Of a stretch of 14,447 nucleotides of DNA, positions 6,426 to 14,220 are shown piece by piece. The stretch is from CAZQAA01 sp964591255 (GTDB taxonomy: Bacteria; Desulfobacterota; DSM-4660; Desulfatiglandales; Desulfatiglandaceae), in contig CAZQAA010000070.1 in assembly GCA_964591255.1 (NCBI GenBank), positions 1-14,447 of the forward strand, in the 5' to 3' direction. The position numbers and the translations under genes were made by a program. The notes below the pieces were generated by a model. The model was given only the letters and a program-made list of their open reading frames with translations. It was not told where the DNA came from and did not search any database. Within the stretch, counting starts at the first letter, position 1, and each line of letters opens with the position of its first letter.

Positions 6426-7786
6426 TGTCGGTTCGAAAGGAATCTCCACTTATTACGGACCTGTATCAGCTTACCATGCTGAAAGGGTATTTTGACCTTG
6501 GCATGGAGGAAGTTGCGGTATTTGAGTTCTTTGTGCGTGATCTCCCTGAAAAACGAAATTTTCTTGTGGCAGCCGGACTGGAGCAGGTGCTGGATTTTCT
6601 TGAGGGTTTGCATTTTTCTGCTGAAGACCTGGGCTGGCTTAAGAGTCTGGGAATGTTTAGCGAGGATTTCATCGAATATCTCGGCGGTCTCAGGTTCGGG
6701 GGCGATGTTTATGCCATGCCTGAAGGGACCATTTTTTTTCCCGATGAACCGATCCTCCGGGTCACTGCTCCCTTGCCCCAGGCCCAGCTCGTGGAGACCC
6801 GCATAATAAACCTGCTCCATTTCCAGACACTCATCGCATCCAAGGCCGTACGCATGCAATTGGCGGCCCCGGGAAGACAGTTCATAGATTTCGGTCTGCG
6901 CCGGGCGCACGGGTCCGAAGCGGGTCTTATGGCCGCCCGGGCAAGCTATCTTGCGGGATTTTCCGGCACCTCCACTCTTCTGGCGGGCCAGGTGTTTGAT
7001 ATCCCTGTCTTCGGTACCATGGCCCATTCGTTCGTGCAGGCCCATGATACTGAGGTTGCCGCCTTTGAGAACTTTGCTGTTTCCCAGCCGGGGAATGTGA
7101 CCCTGTTGATTGACACCTATGATACGGAGGCTGGTGCGCGAAAGGTGGTAGGGCTGGCCCCGGAACTACAAAAAAAGGGAATTTCCATAAGGGCCGTACG
7201 CCTTGACAGCGGGGACCTTGTTGAACACTCCAGGAGGGTAAGGCGGATCCTTGATAATGGCGGACTTAAAGATGTGCGCATCTTCACAAGCGGTAACCTG
7301 GACGAATATGTGCTGAAACATTTTTCCGATAACAATGCCCCAATCGATGCATTTGGCATCGGCACCATGATGGTGACATCAAGCGATGCGCCGTATCTCA
7401 ATTGCGCCTATAAATTGCAGGAATATGCCGGGATTCCCCGGCGCAAGCGATCGGAAGGAAAGGCCACGTGGCCCGGGGCCAAACAGGTATACAGGTGCTT
7501 TGACAGGGATGGCATTATGTCCCACGACATATTGACCCTGAATGACGACCTGCTGGGGGAAAAGGCCCTGCTGAAACCGGTGATGCAGAACGGCATGCGT
7601 ATCGGGCTCCCTGTCCCGCTTGTCGAATCACGGGAATATTTACAGGAACAGATGAAAGCACTACCCCCCTACCTCAGGCGTCTCGATAAAGGCCCGGATT
7701 ATCCGGTAAGGGTTTCCCAGAGTCTGCGCGACTGTACCATGAACGTTGACAAACGTACTCTCAAGGCTGAACATGGAGAAAAGTGA
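6422..7786 (+). CDS. pncB: Nicotinate phosphoribosyltransferase
   Basis: Makes nicotinate mononucleotide from nicotinate and PRPP with ATP hydrolysis. 454 residues. The N-terminal L-I-T-D-L-Y-Q-L-T-M is the family signature, F-I-D-F-G-L-R-R-A-H-G forms the active site region, and H202 in G-T-M-A-H-S is the histidine phosphorylated during catalysis. V-R-L-D-S-G-D-L and F-G-I-G-T-M are the phosphate-binding loops of the type II PRTase fold. The start overlaps the pncA stop by 4 bases, with a second ATG immediately after (6425). The product of PncA is the substrate of PncB, so the coupling makes sense. The stop TGA (7784-7786) overlaps the GTG start of the helicase gene. Confidence 0.96.
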   Translation: MMSVRKESPLITDLYQLTMLKGYFDLGMEEVAVFEFFVRDLPEKRNFLVAAGLEQVLDFLEGLHFSAEDLGWLKSLGMFSEDFIEYLGGLRFGGDVYAMPEGTIFFPDEPILRVTAPLPQAQLVETRIINLLHFQTLIASKAVRMQLAAPGRQFIDFGLRRAHGSEAGLMAARASYLAGFSGTSTLLAGQVFDIPVFGTMAHSFVQAHDTEVAAFENFAVSQPGNVTLLIDTYDTEAGARKVVGLAPELQKKGISIRAVRLDSGDLVEHSRRVRRILDNGGLKDVRIFTSGNLDEYVLKHFSDNNAPIDAFGIGTMMVTSSDAPYLNCAYKLQEYAGIPRRKRSEGKATWPGAKQVYRCFDRDGIMSHDILTLNDDLLGEKALLKPVMQNGMRIGLPVPLVESREYLQEQMKALPPYLRRLDKGPDYPVRVSQSLRDCTMNVDKRTLKAEHGEK

Positions 7787-10686
7787 AACTTTCAGATTAT
7801 CTCTCGCATATCAAAAGGATCCAGGAATTTCGTGAAGTACTTGTTTATCATCGTTATATAGCCCCGCGACGTCCGGACTATGGGCCGGACCAGGTTTTCT
7901 GCGATGATATTTCGAGTGCAATAGGGCGCCTCGGCATTGGCAAGCTGTTCAGCCACCAGGTGGAGGCCTTAGAGGCCATAAGACACGGGAGGAACGTGGT
8001 GGTCTCCACGCCGACGGCCAGCGGCAAAAGCCTCATATATAATATTGCAGTAATTGAAAGGATACTAAGAGAAAACGATGCCAGGGCCATCTATATCTTT
8101 CCCTTGAAGGCCCTTGAACAGGATCAGCTCAAGAACCTATCTGGCTGGTTAGGCCAAATCACAGGGACCCGCATAAGGGCGGAGATATATGACGGCGATA
8201 CAACGCCGTACAAAAGGAAAAAGATCAGGACCGATCCCCCTCATATCATCTTCACCAATCCGGACATGCTCCACCGGGGCATCCTTCCCTATCACGAGAG
8301 CTGGGAGGCGATGTTACGCCATCTTTCTTTTGTGATCATCGATGAGGTCCATACCTATCGGGGCATCTTCGGATCACATCTCAATCAGGTAATAAGGAGG
8401 CTGAAGAGGGTATGCAGGCATTACCGGGCCCATCCCAGGTTTATCCTCCTTTCCGCTACCATCAACAATCCGAGGGAGTTTGGTGAGGCATTGATCGAGG
8501 AAGAGGTCTCGGTCATAGATTCTGATGGTTCGCCGAGTGCGGGCAGACATTTCCTGCTCATGAATCCGGACACAAGCCCCGGCTTTTATGCCGCAAGGCT
8601 CTTTTTAGACTGCATCCGCAAGGGATTCAAGACAATAGCATTTACCCAGTCAAGAAAGATCACAGAATTGATCCACGTTTGGATATCCCAGATGGCCCCT
8701 GATATCAGCAAGAAAGTGAGTTCGTACAGGGCCGGCTTTATGCCGGAAGAAAGGCGGGAGATCGAGAGAAGACTGGCTTCAGGGGACCTGTTAGGGGTGG
8801 TCTCCACCAGTGCATTGGAGATGGGCATTGACATAGGATATCTTGATATATGTCTGCTTGTGGGTTATCCGGGCACCATCATCAATACCTGGCAGAGGAG
8901 CGGTCGGGTGGGACGTTCAGGAAGGGAATCGATGGTTATTCTCATTGCCCAGCCGGATGCGCTTGACCAGTATTTTATGAAACACCCTAATGACCTGTTT
9001 GAAAGGTCTTTCGAGGCCGCCATACTGGATCCCAATAATCCCTATGTGGTCAGGGCCCACTTGCCGTGTGCTGCAGCAGAGATTCCCATTACACTCAAGG
9101 ACGAAAAATACTGGCCCTGTGACTTAACAAGCCATCTTGAGGCCCTGGAAAGGGCAGGGGACCTGACGCGTAGCGCTGAAGGGGAACCCGCATGGTTTGC
9201 AATCAGGAAGAACCCCCATCTCAAGGTCAATATCCGTTCCTCCGGCAATACATTCACGATTTTTGAAAAAAAGACCGGCCAGGCCATAGGCACCATTGAC
9301 GGCATAAGGGCATTCAAAGAGTGTCATCCCGGGGCCATCTATCTGCATCGTGCATCTCAATACATGGTGGACAGGCTGATGGTGGAGAAAAAGGATATCA
9401 TTGTCAGTAATACCGGCCTGAAATATTTTACCCGACCCCGTGTTGAAAAAGAGACCGAGATAATACAGGTGCATAGGAGCAGGCCCCAGGGCCAATTTCT
9501 GGCCCGTGATGGAGAGCTGAAGGTCACCGAAGTGGTAAGCGGCTATGAAAAAAGGGCCATGCCCGGTCAGGAGTTAATGGGTGTTTACCCGCTGGACCTT
9601 CCTTCCCAGACCTTTGAGACCACCGGTCTCTGGGTGGAAATAGAGCCTGAGCTGAAAAATTATGTTGAAGAAAACGGTTTGCATTTTATGGGCGGTATTC
9701 ATGCCATCGAACATGCAGCCATAGGCATGTTTCCCCTGTTTGTCCTTTGCGACAGGAATGATATTGGAGGGATATGTTATCCCTATCACCCACAGGTAAA
9801 AAAGAGCGCCATTTTTATCTATGACGCATATCCAGGTGGAGTGGGCCTGGCCAAGCACGGTTTTGATGTGATCCTCAAGCTCCTTGAAAGGACGAGAGAC
9901 CATATAAGAGATTGTGAATGTGAGGACGGCTGCCCTTCATGCATCCACTCACCCAAGTGCGGTTCGGGGAACAAGCCGCTTGATAAAAAAGCCGCCCTGT
10001 TGATACTTGGCGGCCTTTTAGGGGATGTATCCCTCGGGGATATCTCACAGCAGGGGGATGAAATAGATGTGGAAGATGTCTCTGTCAAGGAAGATTTGGC
10101 AGGCAGACAAAAGGCAAGACCTAATATACTCTTTTTTGATCTTGAGACCCAGAAGACCGCACAGGATGTCGGGGGCTGGCATAATTCGCATCTTATGAGG
10201 GTCTCGGTAGCGGTCCTCTTTGACACCACGGGAAAGGAATTTCGGGCGTTTGATGAGGAGAGTATCGAACTGCTTATCGGTCATCTTGAAAAGGCCGATC
10301 TGGTTGTCGGTTTCAATATCAAAAGGTTCGACTACAAGGTCTTGAGCGCGTATACAAACAAAGACCTGCAGGAGTTTCCTACCTTTGATATCCTGGAAGA
10401 TATCCACAGACGCTTAGGCTTCAGGCTGGGGCTTGATCACCTGGCAAAGGAGACATTGGGGAGGGGAAAGACGGCCCACGGGCTCAAGGCCGTGGAGTGG
10501 TTCAGGCAGGGTGAGACAAAAAAACTTACAGAGTATTGCAGGGAAGATGTGGCGGTCACGCGTGACCTCTTCCAGTATGGTCTTGAAAACGGCTATCTTA
10601 TATACAGGGAAAAACGCACCGGTACCAGAGTGAGGCTTCCGGTGGACTGGAAACTGGATGACCTGTTAACCGGGCCTTCTGTCTGA
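7783..10686 (+). CDS. MrfA-like DExH helicase (DUF1998) fused to MrfB-like DEDD exonuclease domain
   Basis: A 967-residue two-part protein. Residues 50-400: superfamily 2 helicase with Walker A T76-P-T-A-S-G-K82-S, D187-E-V-H, L-L-S-A-T, A-L-E-M-G-I-D-I-G and motif VI Q371-R-S-G-R-V-G-R-S-G-R. Middle: DUF1998/MZB region ending in a Zn-type cluster C711-x-C713-x3-C717-x2-C720 with C726. After a charged linker (about 738-778) comes an RNase H-like exonuclease: D786-L-E788, G-F-N-I-K-R-F-D850, and Y918-C-R-E-D922 (DEDD with a YxxxD third motif). The helicase half resembles MrfA/YprA, a 3'-5' helicase for mitomycin-type repair; the C-terminal half resembles its partner MrfB/YprB. All key residues are present in both halves, so both are probably active. 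GTG start with GGAG upstream, overlapping the pncB stop by 4 bases. The domains are clear; the repair role is inferred. Confidence 0.9.
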   Translation: MKLSDYLSHIKRIQEFREVLVYHRYIAPRRPDYGPDQVFCDDISSAIGRLGIGKLFSHQVEALEAIRHGRNVVVSTPTASGKSLIYNIAVIERILRENDARAIYIFPLKALEQDQLKNLSGWLGQITGTRIRAEIYDGDTTPYKRKKIRTDPPHIIFTNPDMLHRGILPYHESWEAMLRHLSFVIIDEVHTYRGIFGSHLNQVIRRLKRVCRHYRAHPRFILLSATINNPREFGEALIEEEVSVIDSDGSPSAGRHFLLMNPDTSPGFYAARLFLDCIRKGFKTIAFTQSRKITELIHVWISQMAPDISKKVSSYRAGFMPEERREIERRLASGDLLGVVSTSALEMGIDIGYLDICLLVGYPGTIINTWQRSGRVGRSGRESMVILIAQPDALDQYFMKHPNDLFERSFEAAILDPNNPYVVRAHLPCAAAEIPITLKDEKYWPCDLTSHLEALERAGDLTRSAEGEPAWFAIRKNPHLKVNIRSSGNTFTIFEKKTGQAIGTIDGIRAFKECHPGAIYLHRASQYMVDRLMVEKKDIIVSNTGLKYFTRPRVEKETEIIQVHRSRPQGQFLARDGELKVTEVVSGYEKRAMPGQELMGVYPLDLPSQTFETTGLWVEIEPELKNYVEENGLHFMGGIHAIEHAAIGMFPLFVLCDRNDIGGICYPYHPQVKKSAIFIYDAYPGGVGLAKHGFDVILKLLERTRDHIRDCECEDGCPSCIHSPKCGSGNKPLDKKAALLILGGLLGDVSLGDISQQGDEIDVEDVSVKEDLAGRQKARPNILFFDLETQKTAQDVGGWHNSHLMRVSVAVLFDTTGKEFRAFDEESIELLIGHLEKADLVVGFNIKRFDYKVLSAYTNKDLQEFPTFDILEDIHRRLGFRLGLDHLAKETLGRGKTAHGLKAVEWFRQGETKKLTEYCREDVAVTRDLFQYGLENGYLIYREKRTGTRVRLPVDWKLDDLLTGPSV

Positions 10687-10722
10687 AGGTGTGATTAGGC
10701 ATTGTGAATAGGGGAAACATAT

Positions 10723-11094
10723 ATGGGCAAAGCGTTTGAATGCAAGATGTGCGGTGAATGTTGTTATGGTGAGGGTGGCATATTCATGTCCGATGAAGAG
10801 GTGTCAAACATAGCCAGGTTCTTGAATATGGAGACCGGGGATTTCGTCTTCCAATATTGCGAAACAAGGCATGATCGCCTTTATCTTAAAACAGGCCCCA
10901 CTAACTTCTGCATCTTCTTCGATAGGAAGAGGCAATGCCTTATTCATCCCGTCAAGCCCGAACGGTGTGTCCAGTGGCCATTTTTTGCGGCCATTGTAAA
11001 CGACGAGGAGAATTGGGAGATGGCCAAGTATGCCTGTCCAGGCATTAATCCTGAATGCTCTTTTGAGGAGTTTGTTGCCCAGTCAAAAAAATGA
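10723..11094 (+). CDS. YkgJ family cysteine cluster protein
   Basis: A 123-residue protein rich in cysteine, opening with C7-x2-C10-x2-C13-C14, followed by C-E-T-R, F-C-I-F-F-D, Q-C-L-I-H-P and P-x-R-C-x-x-W-P-F. This spacing is the YkgJ/UPF0153 pattern, proposed to bind zinc or an iron-sulfur centre; the function is unknown and no enzyme activity can be read from the sequence. AGGGGA lies about 8 bases before the ATG. It follows the helicase gene after 36 bases and overlaps comF by 4 bases (ATGA), so it belongs to the same operon. No signal peptide or membrane segment, so cytoplasmic. Confidence 0.88.
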   Translation: MGKAFECKMCGECCYGEGGIFMSDEEVSNIARFLNMETGDFVFQYCETRHDRLYLKTGPTNFCIFFDRKRQCLIHPVKPERCVQWPFFAAIVNDEENWEMAKYACPGINPECSFEEFVAQSKK

Positions 11095-11834
11095 ATCTGT
11101 TCAGAAAATTTATCGATGTCATCTATCCGCCACGTTGCCCTGTATGCGGTATTTTTTTAGCTATTGATCAAACGGATGGGGATAATCATCACTACTTGTT
11201 TTGTTCGGACTGCATGTCCGGCTTCAAAGAGATATCTTCACCATACTGTTCCATATGCGGTACCCCTTTTAAAGGAGGATTGGATGGAAATCATGTATGT
11301 GAAGGGTGCTTGAGGAAAAGGCCGTTCTATGATGTGCTGCGGGCCCCGTATCATTATGACGGTGCCCTGATGACGGCCATACACCACTACAAGTATGGTA
11401 CAAGGGACTTTATTGCAGATGCCCTGGGTCCGATGCTGGCCCGGTTTGCAGAGGACTGGCTCGAAAAACCAAACAGCCTTCTCACCATGCCCGTACCGCT
11501 CCATCCCAAGAGACTTAGGGAGCGCGGCTTCAACCAGAGTCTGCTCTTGGCAAGGCATGTGGTCAAAAAACTTCATACAGAACTGGACTTTTTGTCCCTG
11601 AGAAGGATAAGATATACAGCACCCCAGACCGGTCTTGGCAGTGATGAAAGGCGTAAGAATGTAAGGGGAGCCTTTATGGTAATAGCCCCTGAAAAGGTGA
11701 AGGGAATGAGAGTCCTCCTTGTGGATGATGTGGCAACAACCGGAAATACTATGAGTGAATGTGCACGCATGCTCAAGAAGGTGGGTGCAAAAGAGGTCCT
11801 ATGCCTGGTCCTGGCAAGGGCCAAGAACCAGTAA
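11091..11834 (+). CDS. comF: ComF family phosphoribosyltransferase-like protein
   Basis: 247 residues. The N-terminal third has paired cysteines, C16-x2-C19, C38-x2-C41, C53-x2-C56 and C70-x2-C73, a double-zinc-ribbon layout. The C-terminal part is a PRTase fold with V-P-L-H-P-K-R-L-R-E-R-G-F-N-Q and the PRPP loop V208-L-L-V-D-D-V-A-T-T-G-N-T, where D212 and D213 are the acidic pair. Members include ComFC of Bacillus and GntX/ComF of proteobacteria; ComF is needed for DNA uptake in several naturally competent bacteria, but the gene is also common in species not known to be competent, and the reaction is not established. It is translationally coupled to the YkgJ gene. No other competence gene lies in the window. 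Confidence 0.92.
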   Translation: MNLFRKFIDVIYPPRCPVCGIFLAIDQTDGDNHHYLFCSDCMSGFKEISSPYCSICGTPFKGGLDGNHVCEGCLRKRPFYDVLRAPYHYDGALMTAIHHYKYGTRDFIADALGPMLARFAEDWLEKPNSLLTMPVPLHPKRLRERGFNQSLLLARHVVKKLHTELDFLSLRRIRYTAPQTGLGSDERRKNVRGAFMVIAPEKVKGMRVLLVDDVATTGNTMSECARMLKKVGAKEVLCLVLARAKNQ

Positions 11835-11846
11835 CATGGTCATGCC

Positions 11847-12335
11847 GTGGAGAGATACAGGAAAAAGATCAGGACCCTTGAAGACACAAAAGAGGGATGT
11901 GACCGATTAAAAGGGCTTGGCAAGAGGATCGTGTTTACCAACGGTTGCTTTGACGTACTGCATCCCGGTCATGCACGCTACCTGTGGGCCGCACGTAACC
12001 TTGGAGATTACCTGATTGTTGGCCTCAACAGTGATCGATCAGTCAGGTCCATAAAGGGGTCAAAAAGGCCCATAATGCACGAACAGGCCAGGGCGGAACT
12101 GCTTGCTGCATTGGAGTGTGTGGACAGCGTGCTCATATTTGATGAAGACGACCCCTATAAGATAATCCGGCATCTTCTGCCTGATGTGTTGGTAAAGGGG
12201 GGAGACTGGTCAGAGGATGAGATCATCGGCGCGGATGTGGTGAAAGAGGCAGGAGGAGAGGTCGTAAGGGTCCCCTTTGTGCCTGGATTTTCCACCTCCG
12301 ATATGATCAAAAGGATTCTGGCCCTCTATTCGTAA
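11847..12335 (+). CDS. rfaE2: D-glycero-beta-D-manno-heptose 1-phosphate adenylyltransferase (stand-alone HldE C-domain)
   Basis: Transfers AMP from ATP to heptose 1-phosphate, giving ADP-heptose for the LPS inner core. 162 residues, a complete cytidylyltransferase-type nucleotidyltransferase: F30-T-N-G-C-F-D-V-L-H39-P-G-H42 is the nucleotide-binding HxGH motif, then G-L-N-S-D-R-S-V-R, V-K-G-G-D-W, and the closing G147-F-S-T-S151. In E. coli this is the second half of HldE; here the kinase half is absent and must be encoded elsewhere. The GTG at 11847 is the first start in frame after the comF stop, which is in the same frame 12 bases upstream; it has no convincing Shine-Dalgarno, so reinitiation after comF is plausible. 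Other adenylyltransferases of this fold are less likely given the closing motif. Confidence 0.92.
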   Translation: MERYRKKIRTLEDTKEGCDRLKGLGKRIVFTNGCFDVLHPGHARYLWAARNLGDYLIVGLNSDRSVRSIKGSKRPIMHEQARAELLAALECVDSVLIFDEDDPYKIIRHLLPDVLVKGGDWSEDEIIGADVVKEAGGEVVRVPFVPGFSTSDMIKRILALYS

Positions 12336-12358
12336 GTTTTTTATCTGTTTGTACATAC

Positions 12359-12384
12359 CATGGTTGTCACCATGTTCAGTTTTT
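12359..12384 (+). terminator. Possible intrinsic terminator after rfaE2
   Basis: CATGGT (12359-12364) pairs with ACCATG (12369-12374) around a TGTC loop, and a run of five T follows at 12380-12384. The stem is only 6 base pairs and the T-run starts 5 bases later, so it is a weak terminator at best. It lies 24 bases after the rfaE2 stop and 27 bases before the tRNA, the expected place for an operon end. Confidence 0.35.
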
Positions 12385-12411
12385 GCTATATGTATCATTC
12401 AGGTTGTTTTT

Positions 12412-12488
12412 GCGCCCATAGCTCAGCTGGATAGAGTGACGGACTACGAATCCGTAGGTCGGGTGTTCGAATCACCCTGGGCGCACCA
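12412..12488 (+). tRNA. tRNA-Arg (anticodon ACG)
   Basis: A full 77-base cloverleaf. Acceptor GCGCCCA (12412-12418) pairs with TGGGCGC; the D-arm is GCTC/GAGT with loop AGCTGGATA; the anticodon stem ACGGA/TCCGT holds loop CTACGAA with anticodon ACG at 12446-12448; the T-arm is GGGTG/CACCC around TTCGAAT. CCA is encoded (12486-12488). The A34 would be edited to inosine by TadA to read CGU, CGC and CGA. No second copy of its 3' end is in the window. Confidence 0.98.
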
Positions 12489-12808
12489 GCAACATAACCT
12501 GTTCCCTCTCCACTTCAGGTATTCTTGACGCAGTCTCGATGCCGCAAGAAGAATGTATTTGCCCCCCTTTGCATGCTTTACTGAACACCCTAACTTGACT
12601 TTTTTGTCAAGCAGTCAGATTTCGTCAATCCTGTTGGGTTCCGTTTTAGTTTATCCCTCTGCGCTCCATCTCCAGACAGGAGTCTGAAATTTTATACGGC
12701 CGAATAACATACGAAAAGTTATACAAGACCTGACCCCCTATTTCACTCGCAAGCCCCCTTTTACCTCTCTTTTTTTGTATCCGTTAACAGGTTGCATGGA
12801 GATAAGGG
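12489..12808. other. Gene-free stretch between tRNA-Arg and the ATPase gene
   Basis: No frame of convincing length or composition is open here on either strand. It holds two small inverted repeats, CTTGAC-TTTTTT-GTCAAG (12594-12611) and CAGAC-AGGA-GTCTG (12673-12686), neither followed by a T-run, and an AAGACCTGACCCCC segment (12725-12738). I recognise no integrase remnant or RNA family. Confidence 0.5.
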
Positions 12809-12837
12809 TTGACAGGTAAACAATAAAAGCTTAAATT
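12809..12837 (+). promoter_or_regulatory. Candidate promoter of the AAA ATPase gene
   Basis: A perfect -35 box TTGACA (12809-12814) is followed after 17 bases by TAAATT (12832-12837), 4 of 6 for the -10; TTAAAT at 12831 is an equal alternative at 16 bases. The start point expected about 7 bases downstream falls at 12844-12845, on the ATG itself. There is no Shine-Dalgarno before this ATG, which fits a leaderless message. Confidence 0.5.
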
Positions 12838-12855
12838 GTTTACCATGGTAAACAA
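12815..12855. promoter_or_regulatory. Three 9-base half-sites, including a 20-base palindrome over the start codon
   Basis: TTGTTTACCATGGTAAACAA (12836-12855) is a perfect palindrome with the ATG (12845-12847) at its centre. Its half-site GGTAAACAA occurs once more in direct orientation at 12815-12823, between the -35 and -10 boxes. The arrangement looks like an operator that would cover the promoter and start point. As RNA, the palindrome could also fold with CCATGG as loop. The binding protein is unknown. Confidence 0.55.
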
Positions 12856-14176
12856 CATTAGAAAAGAAACCCTGCTCACCGTTGTAGCCGAATGGCTGGA
12901 AGAGGGAGAAATCCCCCCCTTAGTTTCCCGTAATCGGAACACGATAGATCCCGAAAATCTTGATCGCATTCTTGCCGTTGTGGGGCCGAGGCGGGCGGGA
13001 AAGACCTACTTCATGTACCAGCTCATCCGGTCCCTGCTGCAGGGCGGGCGGCATAAAAAGGAGGATATTCTTTTCATAGATTTCGAGGACTATCGATTAG
13101 GTGGGTTCACCGGGGACAACATGGACGAGCTTTTCGCAGCTTTCCACCAGCTCGCGGGGCGATACCCCCGTTTTTTGTTCTTCGATGAAGTCCAGAATCT
13201 TCCCGACTGGAACCGTGTGCTTCGCACACTTCACAACCGCCGCCGGTTTAAGATCATTGTCTCGGGGAGCAACTCAAAGTTGCTTGGCCGCGAGATAGCG
13301 ACCGAACTCCGCGGGCGGTATGATGATTTCCTGATGCTGCCATTCTCGTTCCGGGAATACCTCCAGTACCGGGGCATTTCGTTCACCTCGGCCTCCCTCC
13401 GGACCGCCGCCCGCGGCAATATCATGGCTGCGTTCGACGACTATGTTCGGCACGGCGGGTTTCCCGAGGTTGTTATGGCCAGCAACGAGGCTGAACAGCG
13501 CAAACTCTTGCAGAACTACTTCAAGACGATCTTCTACAGGGATATCCTGGAACGCTACAATATTAAAGCGCGGTACGTCCTCGATGCGCTGATGAACAAT
13601 TTTTTCGAGACCTATTCGGACGTCTTTTCGATAACCCGATTCGAGAAGCACCTGAAGGGAAATGGGCTGCCGGGCAGCAAACGCACCATCGCGAACTATC
13701 TCCATTATCTTCAAGAGGCGTTTTTCATCATCGCAAATGACAAATTCTCTTTCTCGCCCCGGCGCAGGATCATGAATCCAAAGAAAATCTACCTGACCGA
13801 TACAGGTTTTGCCGCGCTGGGGCGCCCTTTTGCAGAAAACCGGGGGAGGATACTTGAAAATGTCGTGGCCATAGAGCTGTTCCGCCGCGAGATGGAACTC
13901 TACTACTTCAAGGACAGAAACGAGTGTGATTTCATAGTCAAGAAGGGTCCCCGGCCAACGCATGCCATCCAGGTCTGCTGGGAATTGACCCGGCTGAACG
14001 AGAAACGTGAGATTGCCGGGCTTAAGAATGCCTTCGAGTCTCTGGATCTGCCATCAGGGATCATACTCACCTACGCCCAGGAAGAGGAACGTGAGATAAG
14101 CGGCCGGCGGGTATCCGTTTTGCCTGCATGGAAATGGCTGCTCACTGATGATACTAACGGCATCTCCTCTATCTGA
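12845..14176 (+). CDS. AAA_14 / DUF4143 ATP-binding protein
   Basis: 443 residues from ATG 12845. Walker A G47-P-R-R-A-G-K53-T, Walker B F-L-F-F-D114-E115-V-Q-N, and a sensor-1-like S-G-S-N-S-K-L-L, followed by R-G-R-Y and F-S-F-R-E-Y, are typical of the predicted ATPases of COG1373. The second half (about 200-443) is DUF4143, with a winged-helix-like part and a final region E-L-Y-Y-F-K-D-R-N-E-C-D-F-I-V...A-I-Q-V-C-W-E that resembles a PD-(D/E)xK nuclease fold but has Cys where the catalytic Lys would be, as I recall from archaeal relatives. The molecular function of the family is unknown; genes of this type are patchily distributed and often horizontally acquired. It stands alone, downstream of a tRNA gene, and reads as richer in GC codons (CGC, CGG, GCG) than the operon upstream. 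Family assignment firm, role unknown. Confidence 0.9.
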   Translation: MVNNIRKETLLTVVAEWLEEGEIPPLVSRNRNTIDPENLDRILAVVGPRRAGKTYFMYQLIRSLLQGGRHKKEDILFIDFEDYRLGGFTGDNMDELFAAFHQLAGRYPRFLFFDEVQNLPDWNRVLRTLHNRRRFKIIVSGSNSKLLGREIATELRGRYDDFLMLPFSFREYLQYRGISFTSASLRTAARGNIMAAFDDYVRHGGFPEVVMASNEAEQRKLLQNYFKTIFYRDILERYNIKARYVLDALMNNFFETYSDVFSITRFEKHLKGNGLPGSKRTIANYLHYLQEAFFIIANDKFSFSPRRRIMNPKKIYLTDTGFAALGRPFAENRGRILENVVAIELFRREMELYYFKDRNECDFIVKKGPRPTHAIQVCWELTRLNEKREIAGLKNAFESLDLPSGIILTYAQEEEREISGRRVSVLPAWKWLLTDDTNGISSI

Positions 14177-14220
14177 TACCTCGCCACTCGATTAATAAGT
14201 TCACTGCTTGTGACCGTATC

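Noticed and set aside
6344..7045. Minus-strand open frame of 233 codons opposite pncA/pncB
   Set aside because: It lies wholly antisense to two well-identified enzymes, its translation resembles no family, and it has no ribosome-binding site of note.
12594..12611. CTTGAC-TTTTTT-GTCAAG as an intrinsic terminator
   Set aside because: The T residues form the loop, not a tail, and the 6-base stem is only half GC.
13274..13963. Minus-strand open frame of 229 codons opposite the ATPase gene
   Set aside because: Antisense shadow in GC-rich codons; the plus strand has clear Walker motifs and DUF4143 residues throughout.
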